Part shown: one piece after another, positions 9,629 through 17,393 of the stretch | How positions within the stretch are numbered: the stretch's first letter is position 1 | Layout of the letters: each line of letters opens with the position of its first letter | Assembly: GCA_029945445.1 (NCBI GenBank) | Contig: JAQSCO010000045.1 | Coordinates: 53,092-117,091 of the forward strand | Source: Lacunisphaera sp. | Lineage (GTDB): Bacteria; Verrucomicrobiota; Verrucomicrobiia; Opitutales; Opitutaceae | Reading direction: 5' to 3' | Length of the DNA: 64,000 nt | The notes under the pieces: model-generated | Told to the model about the DNA's origin: nothing | The model's input: only the letters and a program-made list of their open reading frames with translations | Database searches by the model: none | Made by a program: the position numbers and the translations under genes

Positions 9629-11218
9629 TTAGGCCACGGGATCGCGCGAGACCTCGCCATTCACCATCCGCAGCAGCTTGAGCGGATTGGCGTTCTGCAA
9701 CTCGGGTGGCAGCAAGTCGTCGGAAAATCCTTGGTAACACACCAGCCGCGTCCAGCGGTAGAGCGCGCGGGTGCCGACCGACGTGCTGCGGCCGCCGTCG
9801 CTCGTCGCGGGATAGGGGCCGCCGTGCACTTGGGCGGGGCTGACCTCCAGCCCCGTCGGGTAACCGTTCAGGATCACGCGCCCGGCCTTCGCGGCGAGCA
9901 CGTCCACGAGCTCGCCCTGGGCCGGCGCCTCGGCCGCGCCGGCGTGCAGCGTGGCGGTCAGCGTGCCCTCGAGCTCGTGCGCGACCGCGAGCATCTCCGC
10001 CCGGTTTTGGCACATGACCACGACCGAGCTCGGGCCGAAGATTTCCTCCGACAGCGCGTGGTTGCCGAGAAAAGTCTGCGCGTCCGTCTCGAACCACACC
10101 GGCGCGGCGCTGCACATCGACATCGCGTTGCCTTGCGCCAGCACCTTCACGCCCGGCAGATGCGCCCGCGCGGTCGTGCTGGCCACAAAGTTTTTCCGGA
10201 TGCCGGGCGTGAGCATCACACCCTCCACCGTGGCGGCGAGCCGCGTCGCCAGATCCTTGACAAATTGCGCGGCGGCCGGCGAACGCTCGAGCACGATCAA
10301 ACCGGGATTGGTGCAGAACTGGCCGACCCCGACGGTCGACGAAGCATAGAGGCCCTCGACCAGGCCCGCGGCGCGCTCGGCGATGGCGCCGGGCAGGATG
10401 AACACCGGGTTGATGCTGCCCATCTCCGCGTAGACCGGAATCGGCTCGGGCCGCGCCGCGGCGAGGTCCGTGAGTGCGCGCCCGCCCTTGAGCGAGCCGG
10501 TGAAACCCACGCCCTTGACCAGTGGGTGCTGCACGAGCGCCTGACCGACCTCGAAACCGGCATCGAACAGCAGGGAGAACGTGCCCTCGGGCAGACCGCA
10601 CTCGCGCACGGCGTGGAGGATCAGGCGCCCGACCATCTCGCTCGTGCCGGGGTGCGCCGGGTGCGCCTTCACGATCACCGGGCAGCCGGCGGCAAAGGCC
10701 GACGCCGTGTCGCCGCCCGCCACCGAGTAGGCGAAGGGAAAATTGCTGGAACCGAACACCACCACCGGGCCGAGCGGGCGCAGCAGCGAGCGGTGGTCGG
10801 GCTTCGGCAGCGGCTGGCGGTCGGGCCGCGCCGTCTCGATCCGCGCGTCGAGCCAGTCGCCGCGCGCGGCCGTCGCGCCGTAAAGCCTCAGCTGGCCGGC
10901 AGTGCGGGCCACCTCGCCCTTCAGCCGCGCCTCGGGCAGGCCGGTCTCCTGCAGGGCGCGGGCGACGAGGATGTCCGACCTGGCCTCGAGCTTGTCGGCG
11001 ATGGCTGCCAGGAATTTGCCGCGATCGGGGCCGGACAGCCTTGCCCAGGCCGGCGCCGCGGCGGCCGCGAGCTGCACGGCCCGGTCGACGTCCTCGGTCG
11101 TCGCCGACTGGAAGGTCGGCTCGATCGGCGCGTTGCGCGCGGGATCGAAGGCCTTGAACGGCGCGCCGCCCAGTCCGCTGGAACCAAAGCCAATGAGGGA
11201 GCCGCCGTCAGGTTTCAT
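9629..11218 (-). CDS. 2-oxoglutarate semialdehyde dehydrogenase (hydroxyproline pathway)
   Basis: A 529-residue NAD(P)-dependent aldehyde dehydrogenase. It shows FGSSNFPFAY (catalytic Asn159), GFTGSLKGGRAL, the general base Glu265 in YAEMGSIN and the nucleophile Cys302 in VGQFCTNPG. This sub-type (SSNFPFA, EMGSINP, GQFCTNPG) is the KGSADH group of sugar-acid and hydroxyproline catabolism, oxidising 2,5-dioxopentanoate to 2-oxoglutarate. It is the last gene of a four-gene minus-strand set with a DapA-type deaminase, a D-amino-acid dehydrogenase and a hydroxyproline epimerase, which supports the assignment. A gap of 121 bases separates it from the deaminase, so an internal promoter is possible. 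Confidence 0.92.
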   Translation of the reverse strand: MKPDGGSLIGFGSSGLGGAPFKAFDPARNAPIEPTFQSATTEDVDRAVQLAAAAAPAWARLSGPDRGKFLAAIADKLEARSDILVARALQETGLPEARLKGEVARTAGQLRLYGATAARGDWLDARIETARPDRQPLPKPDHRSLLRPLGPVVVFGSSNFPFAYSVAGGDTASAFAAGCPVIVKAHPAHPGTSEMVGRLILHAVRECGLPEGTFSLLFDAGFEVGQALVQHPLVKGVGFTGSLKGGRALTDLAAARPEPIPVYAEMGSINPVFILPGAIAERAAGLVEGLYASSTVGVGQFCTNPGLIVLERSPAAAQFVKDLATRLAATVEGVMLTPGIRKNFVASTTARAHLPGVKVLAQGNAMSMCSAAPVWFETDAQTFLGNHALSEEIFGPSSVVVMCQNRAEMLAVAHELEGTLTATLHAGAAEAPAQGELVDVLAAKAGRVILNGYPTGLEVSPAQVHGGPYPATSDGGRSTSVGTRALYRWTRLVCYQGFSDDLLPPELQNANPLKLLRMVNGEVSRDPVA

Positions 11219-11339
11219 GCTCGTGAAGTTGTAGGGCGGGGTCGCTGACCCTGCCAGATTGTTCTTTGCGCCAAACGTGCAACAGAATGGGCGAGCAAGC
11301 CGGCCGCTGGCGACGGCTGGCGATGCCCCGTCACACCCC

Positions 11340-12233
11340 TCACAGCTTCGGGTGCATCTTGCGGGCCACTCGCAGGACGGACTTGGCGTGGTCCAGGTCG
11401 GCGCCGGTCAGCGGCAGGCGCGGCGGGCGCACATGCGGCGTGCCGTGGCCCATCTCGGTCTGCACCCACTTGATGAGCTGGACGAATTTCGGCACGGTAT
11501 CGAGCCGCAGCAGCGGCAGGAACCACTCATAGAGGGCGGCGGCGCGCACCTTGTCGCCCCGGCTGGCGTAGTCGAACAGCGCGACCGATTCGGCCGGAAA
11601 GGCGTTCACCAGGCCGGCAATCCAGCCGACCGCCCCGGCGTAGATGCTCTCGACGATGGCGTCGTCCATGCCCACGAGGATCTCCAGCCGGCGGCCCACC
11701 ACGGCCCGGATGGCGGTCACGCGGCGGACATCGCCGCTCGATTCCTTGACGGCATGGAGGTTGGAATGCTCGTCCGCCAGCTCGGCGATCTGCACGGGCA
11801 GGAAATCCGTTTTGTAAGCCGCCGGGTTGTTGTAGAGCATGCAGGAGAGCTTCGTCGCCCCGATCACCGCGCTCACGTGCGCCTTCATCTCTTGCCAGTC
11901 GCTCGAGTAGACGTAGGGCGGCAGGACCATGAGGCCCTTGGCCCCCGCCTCCGCGGCGGCCTCGGCCAGCGCGACCGCCTCGGTGGTGCTCAATGAGGCA
12001 ATGCCCGCCACGACGGGGGCGCGCTTGCCCACGGCGGCGACGGAGGTGCGGACGACGGCGATTTTTTCCTCGAAGGACAGCGTCTGCGCCTCGCCGAGCG
12101 AGCCGCAGCACACGATGCCGGTGCAGCCGCTGTCGATCATCCAGCGGCAGTGCACCGCGAGCGCGGCGTGGTCCACCGCGAGGTCGGCGTCCAGGTTGGT
12201 CGTGATGGCGGGAATGACACCTTTCCAGTTCAT
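11340..12233 (-). CDS. DapA-family deaminase, probably 1-pyrroline-4-hydroxy-2-carboxylate deaminase
   Basis: A 297-residue (beta/alpha)8 class I lyase of the dihydrodipicolinate synthase family. The Schiff-base lysine is Lys163 (LHAVKESSGD) and the catalytic tyrosine Tyr134 (CMLYNNPAAY). The substrate loop reads GSLGE instead of the GTTGE of true DapA, which argues against lysine biosynthesis. Between a D-amino-acid dehydrogenase and a 2-oxoglutarate semialdehyde dehydrogenase, the expected job is to deaminate and dehydrate pyrroline-4-hydroxy-2-carboxylate to 2-oxoglutarate semialdehyde (LhpC/HypD step). The specificity comes from context. Confidence 0.88.
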   Translation of the reverse strand: MNWKGVIPAITTNLDADLAVDHAALAVHCRWMIDSGCTGIVCCGSLGEAQTLSFEEKIAVVRTSVAAVGKRAPVVAGIASLSTTEAVALAEAAAEAGAKGLMVLPPYVYSSDWQEMKAHVSAVIGATKLSCMLYNNPAAYKTDFLPVQIAELADEHSNLHAVKESSGDVRRVTAIRAVVGRRLEILVGMDDAIVESIYAGAVGWIAGLVNAFPAESVALFDYASRGDKVRAAALYEWFLPLLRLDTVPKFVQLIKWVQTEMGHGTPHVRPPRLPLTGADLDHAKSVLRVARKMHPKL

Positions 12234-12245
12234 GGGGTATTATTG

Positions 12246-12313
12246 TGTAGGGCTGCCGCTTGTCGGCAGGCCGGTTTGAATACAACGGCACGGCGACAAG
12301 CGCCGGCCCTACA
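12246..12313. repeat. Palindromic repeat ending TGTAGGGC/GCCCTACA (family B variant)
   Basis: TGTAGGGCTGCCGCTTGTCG at the left is mirrored by CGACAAGCGCC-GGCCCTACA at the right, giving a long imperfect hairpin between the deaminase and dehydrogenase genes. It shares the GTAGGG/CCCTAC termini with the repeats around 23.6, 26.2, 28.2, 28.9, 44.5 and 46.3 kb. Confidence 0.65.
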
Positions 12314-12323
12314 AGAGGAATGT

Positions 12324-13586
12324 TTACGCATATCTATTCGGATTCAACATGCTCAAGTCAACCGACGGCTTCCGTCCGGTCAAAATCTCGGCCACCAGCA
12401 GGCCGGTGATCGGGGCCATCGTCAGCCCGAGCATCGCGTGGCCGCAGGCGGCCGTGAGGTTGGCGTGGCGGCCAAACCGGCCGATGTAAGGCAGGCCGTC
12501 GGGCGTCACGGGACGGTAGCCGAACCACGGCTTGATGCCGGCGAAATCCTGCGGCGTGAAGTCCGGGAAAAAGGCCTGCGCGGCGGCGATGATCTGCCCG
12601 ATGCGCTCGGGCCGGACATTGTCGCTGTGCCCGCTGATCTCCATCGTGCCACCGAAGCGAAGCTTGTCGCCCATCGGCGTCACGGCCACGCGGCGCTCGG
12701 TGAGGATGAGGGATTTGGTCAGCGAGAAGCGCGGCTGCTCGATGGTCAGGCTGTAGCCCTTGCCCGCCTGCATCGGCAGGCGGACGCCCAAGCCGGCGAG
12801 CATCGCCGGCGACCACGAGCCACCCGTGAGCACGAACTCGTCGGCCACCAGCGCGCCGGCCGTCGTGTGCACGGAGGTGATGCGGCCGCCGTCCGACTGC
12901 CAGCCGTAGACCGTGGTGTTCCACTGGAACTGCACGCCCATCTCCTTCAGCAGCGCCGTGAGCGCGGGAATGAATTTCCGCGGCGAGATGTGCGCGTCGT
13001 TCGGGAAATAGACCGAGCCCACGACTTTCATCCGCGCGCCGGGTTCGAGCGCGGCGGTCTGCGCGGCGTTGAGCACGCGGGCCTCGACCCCGAGCTCGTT
13101 GGCGAGGGCGGCGAGGCCGTGCGCCTCGTGGTCGAGCATCTCCGGTGTCTGGCAGAGGTTGAGCAGGCCCTCCGTCTTCAGCTCAAAGCTGTTGCCCGTG
13201 ATGTCCGCCAGCTCCACGAAAAGCTTCCGGCCACCGAGACTGAGGTCGCGCAGGACCGGCGCGGCGCGGCGCGTGTGCTCCGCCGTGCAGTTGCGGGCGA
13301 ACAGCCAGCCCCAGCGCATCAGGTCGCTGTCGAGGCGCGGCTGGATGTAGAACGGGCTGCGCGAGCTCAGCATCCACTTGAGACCCTTCCACACCATGCC
13401 CGGCGACGACAGCGGAATGACGTGGCTCGGCGAGACGTAGCCCGCGCTGCCGTGCGCGCAGGAGTCCGCACCCTCGGCGTTGCGCTCGATGAGCGTGACG
13501 CGGAAGCCCTCGCGGGCGAGGTAGTAGGCCGTGCTCAGGCCGACAATGCCCCCGCCGCAGATGATGACCGACTTTGACTGACGCAT
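12324..13586 (-). CDS. FAD-dependent D-amino-acid dehydrogenase, probably D-hydroxyproline dehydrogenase
   Basis: A 420-residue DadA/DAO-family flavoenzyme. The N-terminus holds the FAD dinucleotide motif (VIICGGGIVGLSTAYYLAREG) and the C-terminus the second flavin motif (PWFGYRPVTPDGLPYIGR). The ATG at 13586 is chosen because it sits one base after the epimerase TAA and directly before the FAD motif; the frame extends 12 codons further into the epimerase gene. It would oxidise cis-4-hydroxy-D-proline, the epimerase product, to pyrroline-4-hydroxy-2-carboxylate. Being single-subunit, it differs from the multi-subunit LhpBEF type. Substrate is inferred from the operon. Confidence 0.88.
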   Translation of the reverse strand: MRQSKSVIICGGGIVGLSTAYYLAREGFRVTLIERNAEGADSCAHGSAGYVSPSHVIPLSSPGMVWKGLKWMLSSRSPFYIQPRLDSDLMRWGWLFARNCTAEHTRRAAPVLRDLSLGGRKLFVELADITGNSFELKTEGLLNLCQTPEMLDHEAHGLAALANELGVEARVLNAAQTAALEPGARMKVVGSVYFPNDAHISPRKFIPALTALLKEMGVQFQWNTTVYGWQSDGGRITSVHTTAGALVADEFVLTGGSWSPAMLAGLGVRLPMQAGKGYSLTIEQPRFSLTKSLILTERRVAVTPMGDKLRFGGTMEISGHSDNVRPERIGQIIAAAQAFFPDFTPQDFAGIKPWFGYRPVTPDGLPYIGRFGRHANLTAACGHAMLGLTMAPITGLLVAEILTGRKPSVDLSMLNPNRYA

Positions 13587-13587
13587 A

Positions 13588-14517
13588 TTAGCGGATACCC
13601 CAGACGAACGGATCGCCGGCATCGAGGATTAAAGTCGCCTCGCCCGTGACAAAGGCCGTGCCGGTGATGGTCGGGATGATCTTGTCGCCCTGTTTCCGGT
13701 ATTTGCCGCGGAAAACACTGCCGACGATGCTCTCCTGCACCCACTCGTCGCCGGGGGCCAGCTTGCCGTCGGCGGCGAGGCAGGCGAGCTTGGCGCTGGT
13801 GCCCGTGCCGCAGGGCGAGCGGTCGTAGGCCTTGCCGGGGCAGAGGACGAAATTCTTGCTGTTCACGCCGGGTTTCTTGGACGGGACGAAGAGCTCAACA
13901 TGGTCAATGTCGGGGAAACCGGAATCGGTGACCGCCTGCCGGATGCGTGAGCAGTAATCGGTCAGCTGCGCAATGTTCGAGAGCTCAAGGGTCTGGTCGT
14001 GATTTTCAATCAGGCAGAACCAGTTGCCGCCCCACGCGAGATCGACGTTCACGTCGCCGACCCCCGGCAGGTATAGAGGGAGATCCTTTTCCTTGCGGTA
14101 GCTCGGGATGTTCGTGAAGGCCACTTCCCCACTCGCGAGCAACTGCGCCTCGATCGGACCGACGGGCGTGTCGAGCTTCACGGGGCCGGTCTTGACGCGG
14201 CCGAGGTGCGCGAGAGACACGATGAGGCCGATGGTGCCGTGGCCGCACATGCCGAGGTAGCCGACATTGTTGAAGAAGATGACGCCGAACTGGCAGGTCT
14301 TGTCGTGCGGCTCGACGAGGAGCGCGCCCACGATGACGTCGGAGCCGCGCGGCTCGCCCACAATGGCCGAGCGGAAGTTGTCGTGCTTCTCCTTGAAGAC
14401 CTTCACGCGGTCGGCGAGCGGTCCGCTGCCGAGATCCGGGCCGCCCTCGAGCACGAGGCGCGTCGGTTCGCCGCCGGTGTGGGAATCGAGGACCTTGATG
14501 CGTTGCACGGTGGCCAT
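13588..14517 (-). CDS. 4-hydroxyproline 2-epimerase (proline racemase family)
   Basis: A 309-residue cofactor-independent epimerase. Both catalytic cysteines are present: Cys91 in MCGHGTIG and Cys236 in SPCGTGTSAK. This is the Cys/Cys signature of true epimerases and racemases, rather than the Thr-containing signature of trans-3-hydroxyproline dehydratases. The start at 14517 (MATVQRIKVLDSHTGGEPT) matches the family N-terminus; the frame is open 36 codons upstream but that part is unlike the family. It would convert trans-4-hydroxy-L-proline to cis-4-hydroxy-D-proline, the first pathway step, and is the first gene of the set. Confidence 0.93.
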   Translation of the reverse strand: MATVQRIKVLDSHTGGEPTRLVLEGGPDLGSGPLADRVKVFKEKHDNFRSAIVGEPRGSDVIVGALLVEPHDKTCQFGVIFFNNVGYLGMCGHGTIGLIVSLAHLGRVKTGPVKLDTPVGPIEAQLLASGEVAFTNIPSYRKEKDLPLYLPGVGDVNVDLAWGGNWFCLIENHDQTLELSNIAQLTDYCSRIRQAVTDSGFPDIDHVELFVPSKKPGVNSKNFVLCPGKAYDRSPCGTGTSAKLACLAADGKLAPGDEWVQESIVGSVFRGKYRKQGDKIIPTITGTAFVTGEATLILDAGDPFVWGIR

Positions 14518-14602
14518 GGCGAGATTTAAGCACACGACTCCGGCGCCAAATCGCCAGATAAAATCACGCCATAATACCAACGTGCCAACCGCCACAGGCA
14601 GA

Positions 14603-14660
14603 CAGGTGGAGCGGCTTGACCCCAAGACGCTGAAGCGCGCTGAGGTCAGTGCGCTTTACC
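14603..14660. repeat. Family E repeat, copy 1
   Basis: CAGGTGGAGCGGCTTGACCC... matches 15960-16017 over 58 bases with about ten differences. The element is itself an imperfect palindrome (GGTGGAgCGgcCTGACC against the complement of GGTCAGcGCGttCCACC in the other copy). Confidence 0.65.
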
Positions 14661-14754
14661 CCAGCAATCGGTCTTAACCACGAAGGACACGAAGCCAGAA
14701 CCTGGAACTTGCAACCCGAACCTTGAACTGCGGACTGGCTGCAGGCCGCTTTAA

Positions 14755-14796
14755 GTCAGCAGCCGCACGATCAGCTGGCAGCGGGACTCAACTACA
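14755..14796 (-). pseudogene. Remnant of the 3' end of a LuxR-type regulator gene
   Basis: Read on the minus strand this encodes VESRCQLIVRLLT, almost identical to the last residues (VQSRCQLIVRLLA) of the LuxR-type ORF at 15777-16085. Nucleotides 14755-14784 match 15781-15810 with two differences. Sequence further upstream no longer matches, so only about 12 codons survive. Confidence 0.6.
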
Positions 14797-14811
14797 CCGT
14801 ATCCATCGCTT

Positions 14812-15660
14812 CTAATGAGCTTGGTTCGCTTCGTCCGCCCGCAGGTGTGCCAGCATTTGCACCAGGGCACCGGGCTCATCGGCCGTGGCCTTGAGGGCCG
14901 TCAGAAATTTCTCCGCGTTCTGGTTCTTCGGGTCGAGTTCCAGCGCCTTTGCATAGTTGCGCAGGGCGGCCGCGCGGTCGTCGTTCTTCACGTTGGCCTC
15001 GCCGAGGCTGTCGTAGACGTTGCCGGAGGCGGGGTAGAGTTCGACGTTCCATTGCAGCACCGCCAGGGCCGCGGGTAGGTTGTCACCCTTGGTGAGGTAT
15101 TTGTAGCCAAGGTTGTTCAACTGGCTCTCGCTGACGTAAAGACCGTCGAACTTCGCGGCTTGGACCTCGGCGAACTTCGCCTGCGCGGCGGCCAGCCCTG
15201 CGGTGTCGATGGTTTCCTGCAACAGGTCGGCCAGGCCATGGGCCTTGATCTCGAGGACCTCGATGTCGAAGCGCAGCGTGGAATTCGGCGGAATCGCGCC
15301 GCGCTGCTTGGCGCCGTAGGCCAGGTCGGGCGGAATGATCATCGTGCCCTTGGCCCCCACCCCGAAATAACCGAAGGCCTCCTCGACACCCTTGATGACC
15401 TGTTTTCTGCCGAGCGTGAAAGCGAACGGAGTCTTCCGGTCGAAGCTACTGTCGAAGACCGTGCCGTCCGGCAGCGTGCCCTTGTAGTGATAGATGATGA
15501 CCTCGCCCGCCTTCGCCAGCGCACCAGTGCCGTGCTCCGTGATCAAATACCGCAGGCCTGATGGCGTCGTGATCAGATTAGCCGGTTCGGTCGCGCCCAA
15601 GGCAGACACGGCCAAAGCCGCCACCCACACCGGCAAAAAACGGGAGAGGGAATGATTCAT
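14812..15660 (-). CDS. FKBP-type peptidyl-prolyl isomerase with C-terminal TPR region
   Basis: A 282-residue exported protein. It has a signal peptide (residues 1-23, ending ALGA), an FKBP domain (about 30-140, with GEVIIYHYKGTLPDGTVFDSS, VIKGVEEAF and IPPDLAYG) and a helical C-terminal region (about 150-275) with a TPR-like pair (YPASGNVYDSLGEANV, RNYAKALELDPKNQNA). The FKBP part catalyses prolyl cis-trans isomerisation and should assist folding in the periplasm. The gene sits between two LuxR-type fragments, which suggests that the locus has been rearranged. Confidence 0.93.
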   Translation of the reverse strand: MNHSLSRFLPVWVAALAVSALGATEPANLITTPSGLRYLITEHGTGALAKAGEVIIYHYKGTLPDGTVFDSSFDRKTPFAFTLGRKQVIKGVEEAFGYFGVGAKGTMIIPPDLAYGAKQRGAIPPNSTLRFDIEVLEIKAHGLADLLQETIDTAGLAAAQAKFAEVQAAKFDGLYVSESQLNNLGYKYLTKGDNLPAALAVLQWNVELYPASGNVYDSLGEANVKNDDRAAALRNYAKALELDPKNQNAEKFLTALKATADEPGALVQMLAHLRADEANQAH

Positions 15661-15716
15661 GGGATCAATTTAATCCAGCGGCCCAATCGAGGCAATCGTC
15701 CAAAGGTGCCAAGTGT

Positions 15717-15777
15717 ATGTGGCGCGGCTTCCAGCCGCAGATCTGTCAGGCTCACCGGCTGGAAGCCGGTGCCACAT
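15717..15777. repeat. Palindromic repeat with GCGGCTTCCAGCCGC core (family C)
   Basis: The outer arms ATGTGGC and GCCACAT enclose two hairpins (GCGGCTTCCAGCCGC and ACCGGCTGGAAGCCGGT). A second two-hairpin copy is at 25659-25709 and a single hairpin at 23683-23701. Its right end touches the stop codon of the LuxR-type ORF. Confidence 0.75.
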
Positions 15778-16085
15778 CAAGCCAGCAGCCGCACGATCAA
15801 CTGGCAGCGGCTTTGGACGCCGAGCTTGCGCATGGCCGAGGATATCTGGTGCTTGATGGTCGCCTCCGCCCGGCCGAGGGCGGAGCAGATCTCCTTGTTC
15901 GACATCCCGTGCGCCGCGTGGATGGCGACGAGCCGTTCGGCAGGGGTGAGCTGAGAAAGCAGGTGGAGCGGCCTGACCCCAGGACGCTCAAACGCACTGA
16001 GGTCAGCGCGTTCCACCGGCAACTGGCAGCTCGCACCGTCCAGATAGCTGGCGGGCACGAGGCGGGAATGAGTTTCAGAAACCAT
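15777..16085 (-). pseudogene. Orphan LuxR-type HTH, probably a truncated response regulator
   Basis: The last 57 residues form a complete LuxR/GerE helix-turn-helix (LTPAERLVAIHAAHGMSNKEICSALGR..., ending SRCQLIVRLLA). The first 45 residues match nothing in the family, and residues about 22-45 are translated from the family E repeat at 15960-16017. The usual receiver domain is missing. I read this as the 3' part of a response-regulator gene cut off by the repeat; expression as a short DNA-binding protein cannot be excluded. A fragment of a second copy lies at 14755-14796. Confidence 0.6.
15960..16017. repeat. Family E repeat, copy 2
   Basis: CAGGTGGAGCGGCCTGACCC...GGTCAGCGCGTTCCACC, an imperfect palindrome matching 14603-14660. 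It lies inside the reading frame of the LuxR-type ORF. Confidence 0.65.
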
Positions 16086-16190
16086 GGAAATCAGAGAGAC
16101 AGATGACAGAGATCAGAAGTCAGAGCTCGTATTTGGTGTATCGGTCTTTCAACTCTCAGCACTCATCTTTTAACTGCGGCGTTGCGCCGC

Positions 16191-17372
16191 TCACAGCTTC
16201 AGCAGCCGCTTCACTTCCTGCTCCAGCATTTCACCGGTGGTGTTGGTCGAAACGACCCGGCCTTCCTGGTCCAGCAGGAACTTTGCCGGGATAAACTGGA
16301 TGTTGAAGCGGGTGGAAATTTCATTCGGTCCCGCTTTCTCGGAAAGATACTGCGGCCAAGGCATGGCCTGCGTGGTAATGAAGTCGGCGAGCACTTTTCT
16401 GGCCTTCGCCAGCTTGGTGGCGATCTCAGCCGGCGAATCGCCGGGCTTCAACTTGGTTTGTTGCAGCGCAACTCCGATGATTTCAAATCCCTTTTCGTGA
16501 TACGCGGCGTAAACTCTCTTAAGGTCGGGAAGCTCGGCGACACAGGGACCGCACCACGTGGCCCAAAAGTCGATCAACACCACCTTGCCCCGGAGGCGCT
16601 GCAGATCCACCTCGCGGCCATCGACCGCGGTGAAGGTCAGGTCAAGCGGTCGGCTGAGCTCCGCAAGAAAACTCAGCTGATCGGCGGCTTTCTTCCGCAG
16701 CGCGGCGTTTCCCGCGCTCCCCAGTTGTCGCCAGGCTTTCTCGCCGGCGCCCGGCACACACCGGTCGAACTGGTCGAGGAAACTGCTCGCCCGGTTCACG
16801 ACCACGTCCAGCGCCGCATACTTTTCGATATGGGCCATGAACCGTTGAAGGAACGGCCCGAAATCGCCGGGACCCTCCTTGGTCCCTTTTTCCTGGGCGG
16901 CTAGGAAATCCTTGAAGAGTCGCAGCCACTCCGCCTGTTCCCGCAATGCCACCGTGACCTCGGGGGACGCGATCAAACTGTCGGTCAGCTGCTCGATTTT
17001 TTTCGTCCAAGCCTGCTTGGCGTCTTCATCCACCACCACGGCGGCCATACCCCGGGTTTCCACGTCGGGACCAATGCTCTGCACAAACAATGGAGGCTGC
17101 TTGGCCAGCACAAGCACCACCTCCCAACGACGTGGGTCGGCAGGATAGGTGTTGTAAAACGCCAAACCGGCCGCCGCCAATTCGTGACGGTTCTTGTCGA
17201 CCCAAGTCACGACTTTCGCCGCGCCTTCAGCCTGCAGCGTTTCGGACGGACGCTCCTGGCTCAGGGATATGAAGGCCGCATAATCGGCGTCTGCAGAGTT
17301 CGGGACCGCCCGGACGAAGAGAACCGAGGTCAAGAACAGACCGAGAGTGAAGACTTGGTGGCGTAACGACAT
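16191..17372 (-). CDS. Exported thioredoxin-fold (TlpA-like) protein with a novel N-terminal domain
   Basis: A 393-residue protein with a signal peptide (residues 1-23), a helical N-terminal region (about 25-235) and a C-terminal TlpA/AhpC-TSA-type thioredoxin domain (about 240-393). The redox motif is FWATWCGPC and a cis-Pro loop is in NIQFIPAKFLLDQEG. The N-terminal region carries FYNTYPADPRRWEVV, a motif shared with the upstream paralogue (17394-18398). It follows that gene by 21 bases and probably belongs to the same operon as the FecI/FecR/TonB receptor genes. A periplasmic disulfide reductase role is inferred from the fold. Confidence 0.85.
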   Translation of the reverse strand: MSLRHQVFTLGLFLTSVLFVRAVPNSADADYAAFISLSQERPSETLQAEGAAKVVTWVDKNRHELAAAGLAFYNTYPADPRRWEVVLVLAKQPPLFVQSIGPDVETRGMAAVVVDEDAKQAWTKKIEQLTDSLIASPEVTVALREQAEWLRLFKDFLAAQEKGTKEGPGDFGPFLQRFMAHIEKYAALDVVVNRASSFLDQFDRCVPGAGEKAWRQLGSAGNAALRKKAADQLSFLAELSRPLDLTFTAVDGREVDLQRLRGKVVLIDFWATWCGPCVAELPDLKRVYAAYHEKGFEIIGVALQQTKLKPGDSPAEIATKLAKARKVLADFITTQAMPWPQYLSEKAGPNEISTRFNIQFIPAKFLLDQEGRVVSTNTTGEMLEQEVKRLLKL

Positions 17373-17393
17373 GGGCAGAGTTGTTAACTGGTT

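Larger units (their letters stand above)
14518..14811. other. Intergenic region of repeats and gene remnants upstream of the hydroxyproline genes
   Basis: This 294-base stretch must hold the promoter of the hydroxyproline genes but is mostly debris: a family E palindrome at 14603-14660, a family A repeat at 14676-14694, and a 12-codon remnant of a LuxR-type gene near 14755-14796. No intact gene is seen. Confidence 0.7.

Noticed and set aside
11340-12233. DapA (lysine biosynthesis) as the identity of this gene
   Set aside because: GSLGE replaces the DapA GTTGE loop and the neighbours are hydroxyproline-pathway enzymes.
14676-14694. The CACGAAG unit as an operator of the hydroxyproline genes
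   Set aside because: The same unit occurs before or after unrelated genes at four other sites, so it is a dispersed repeat.
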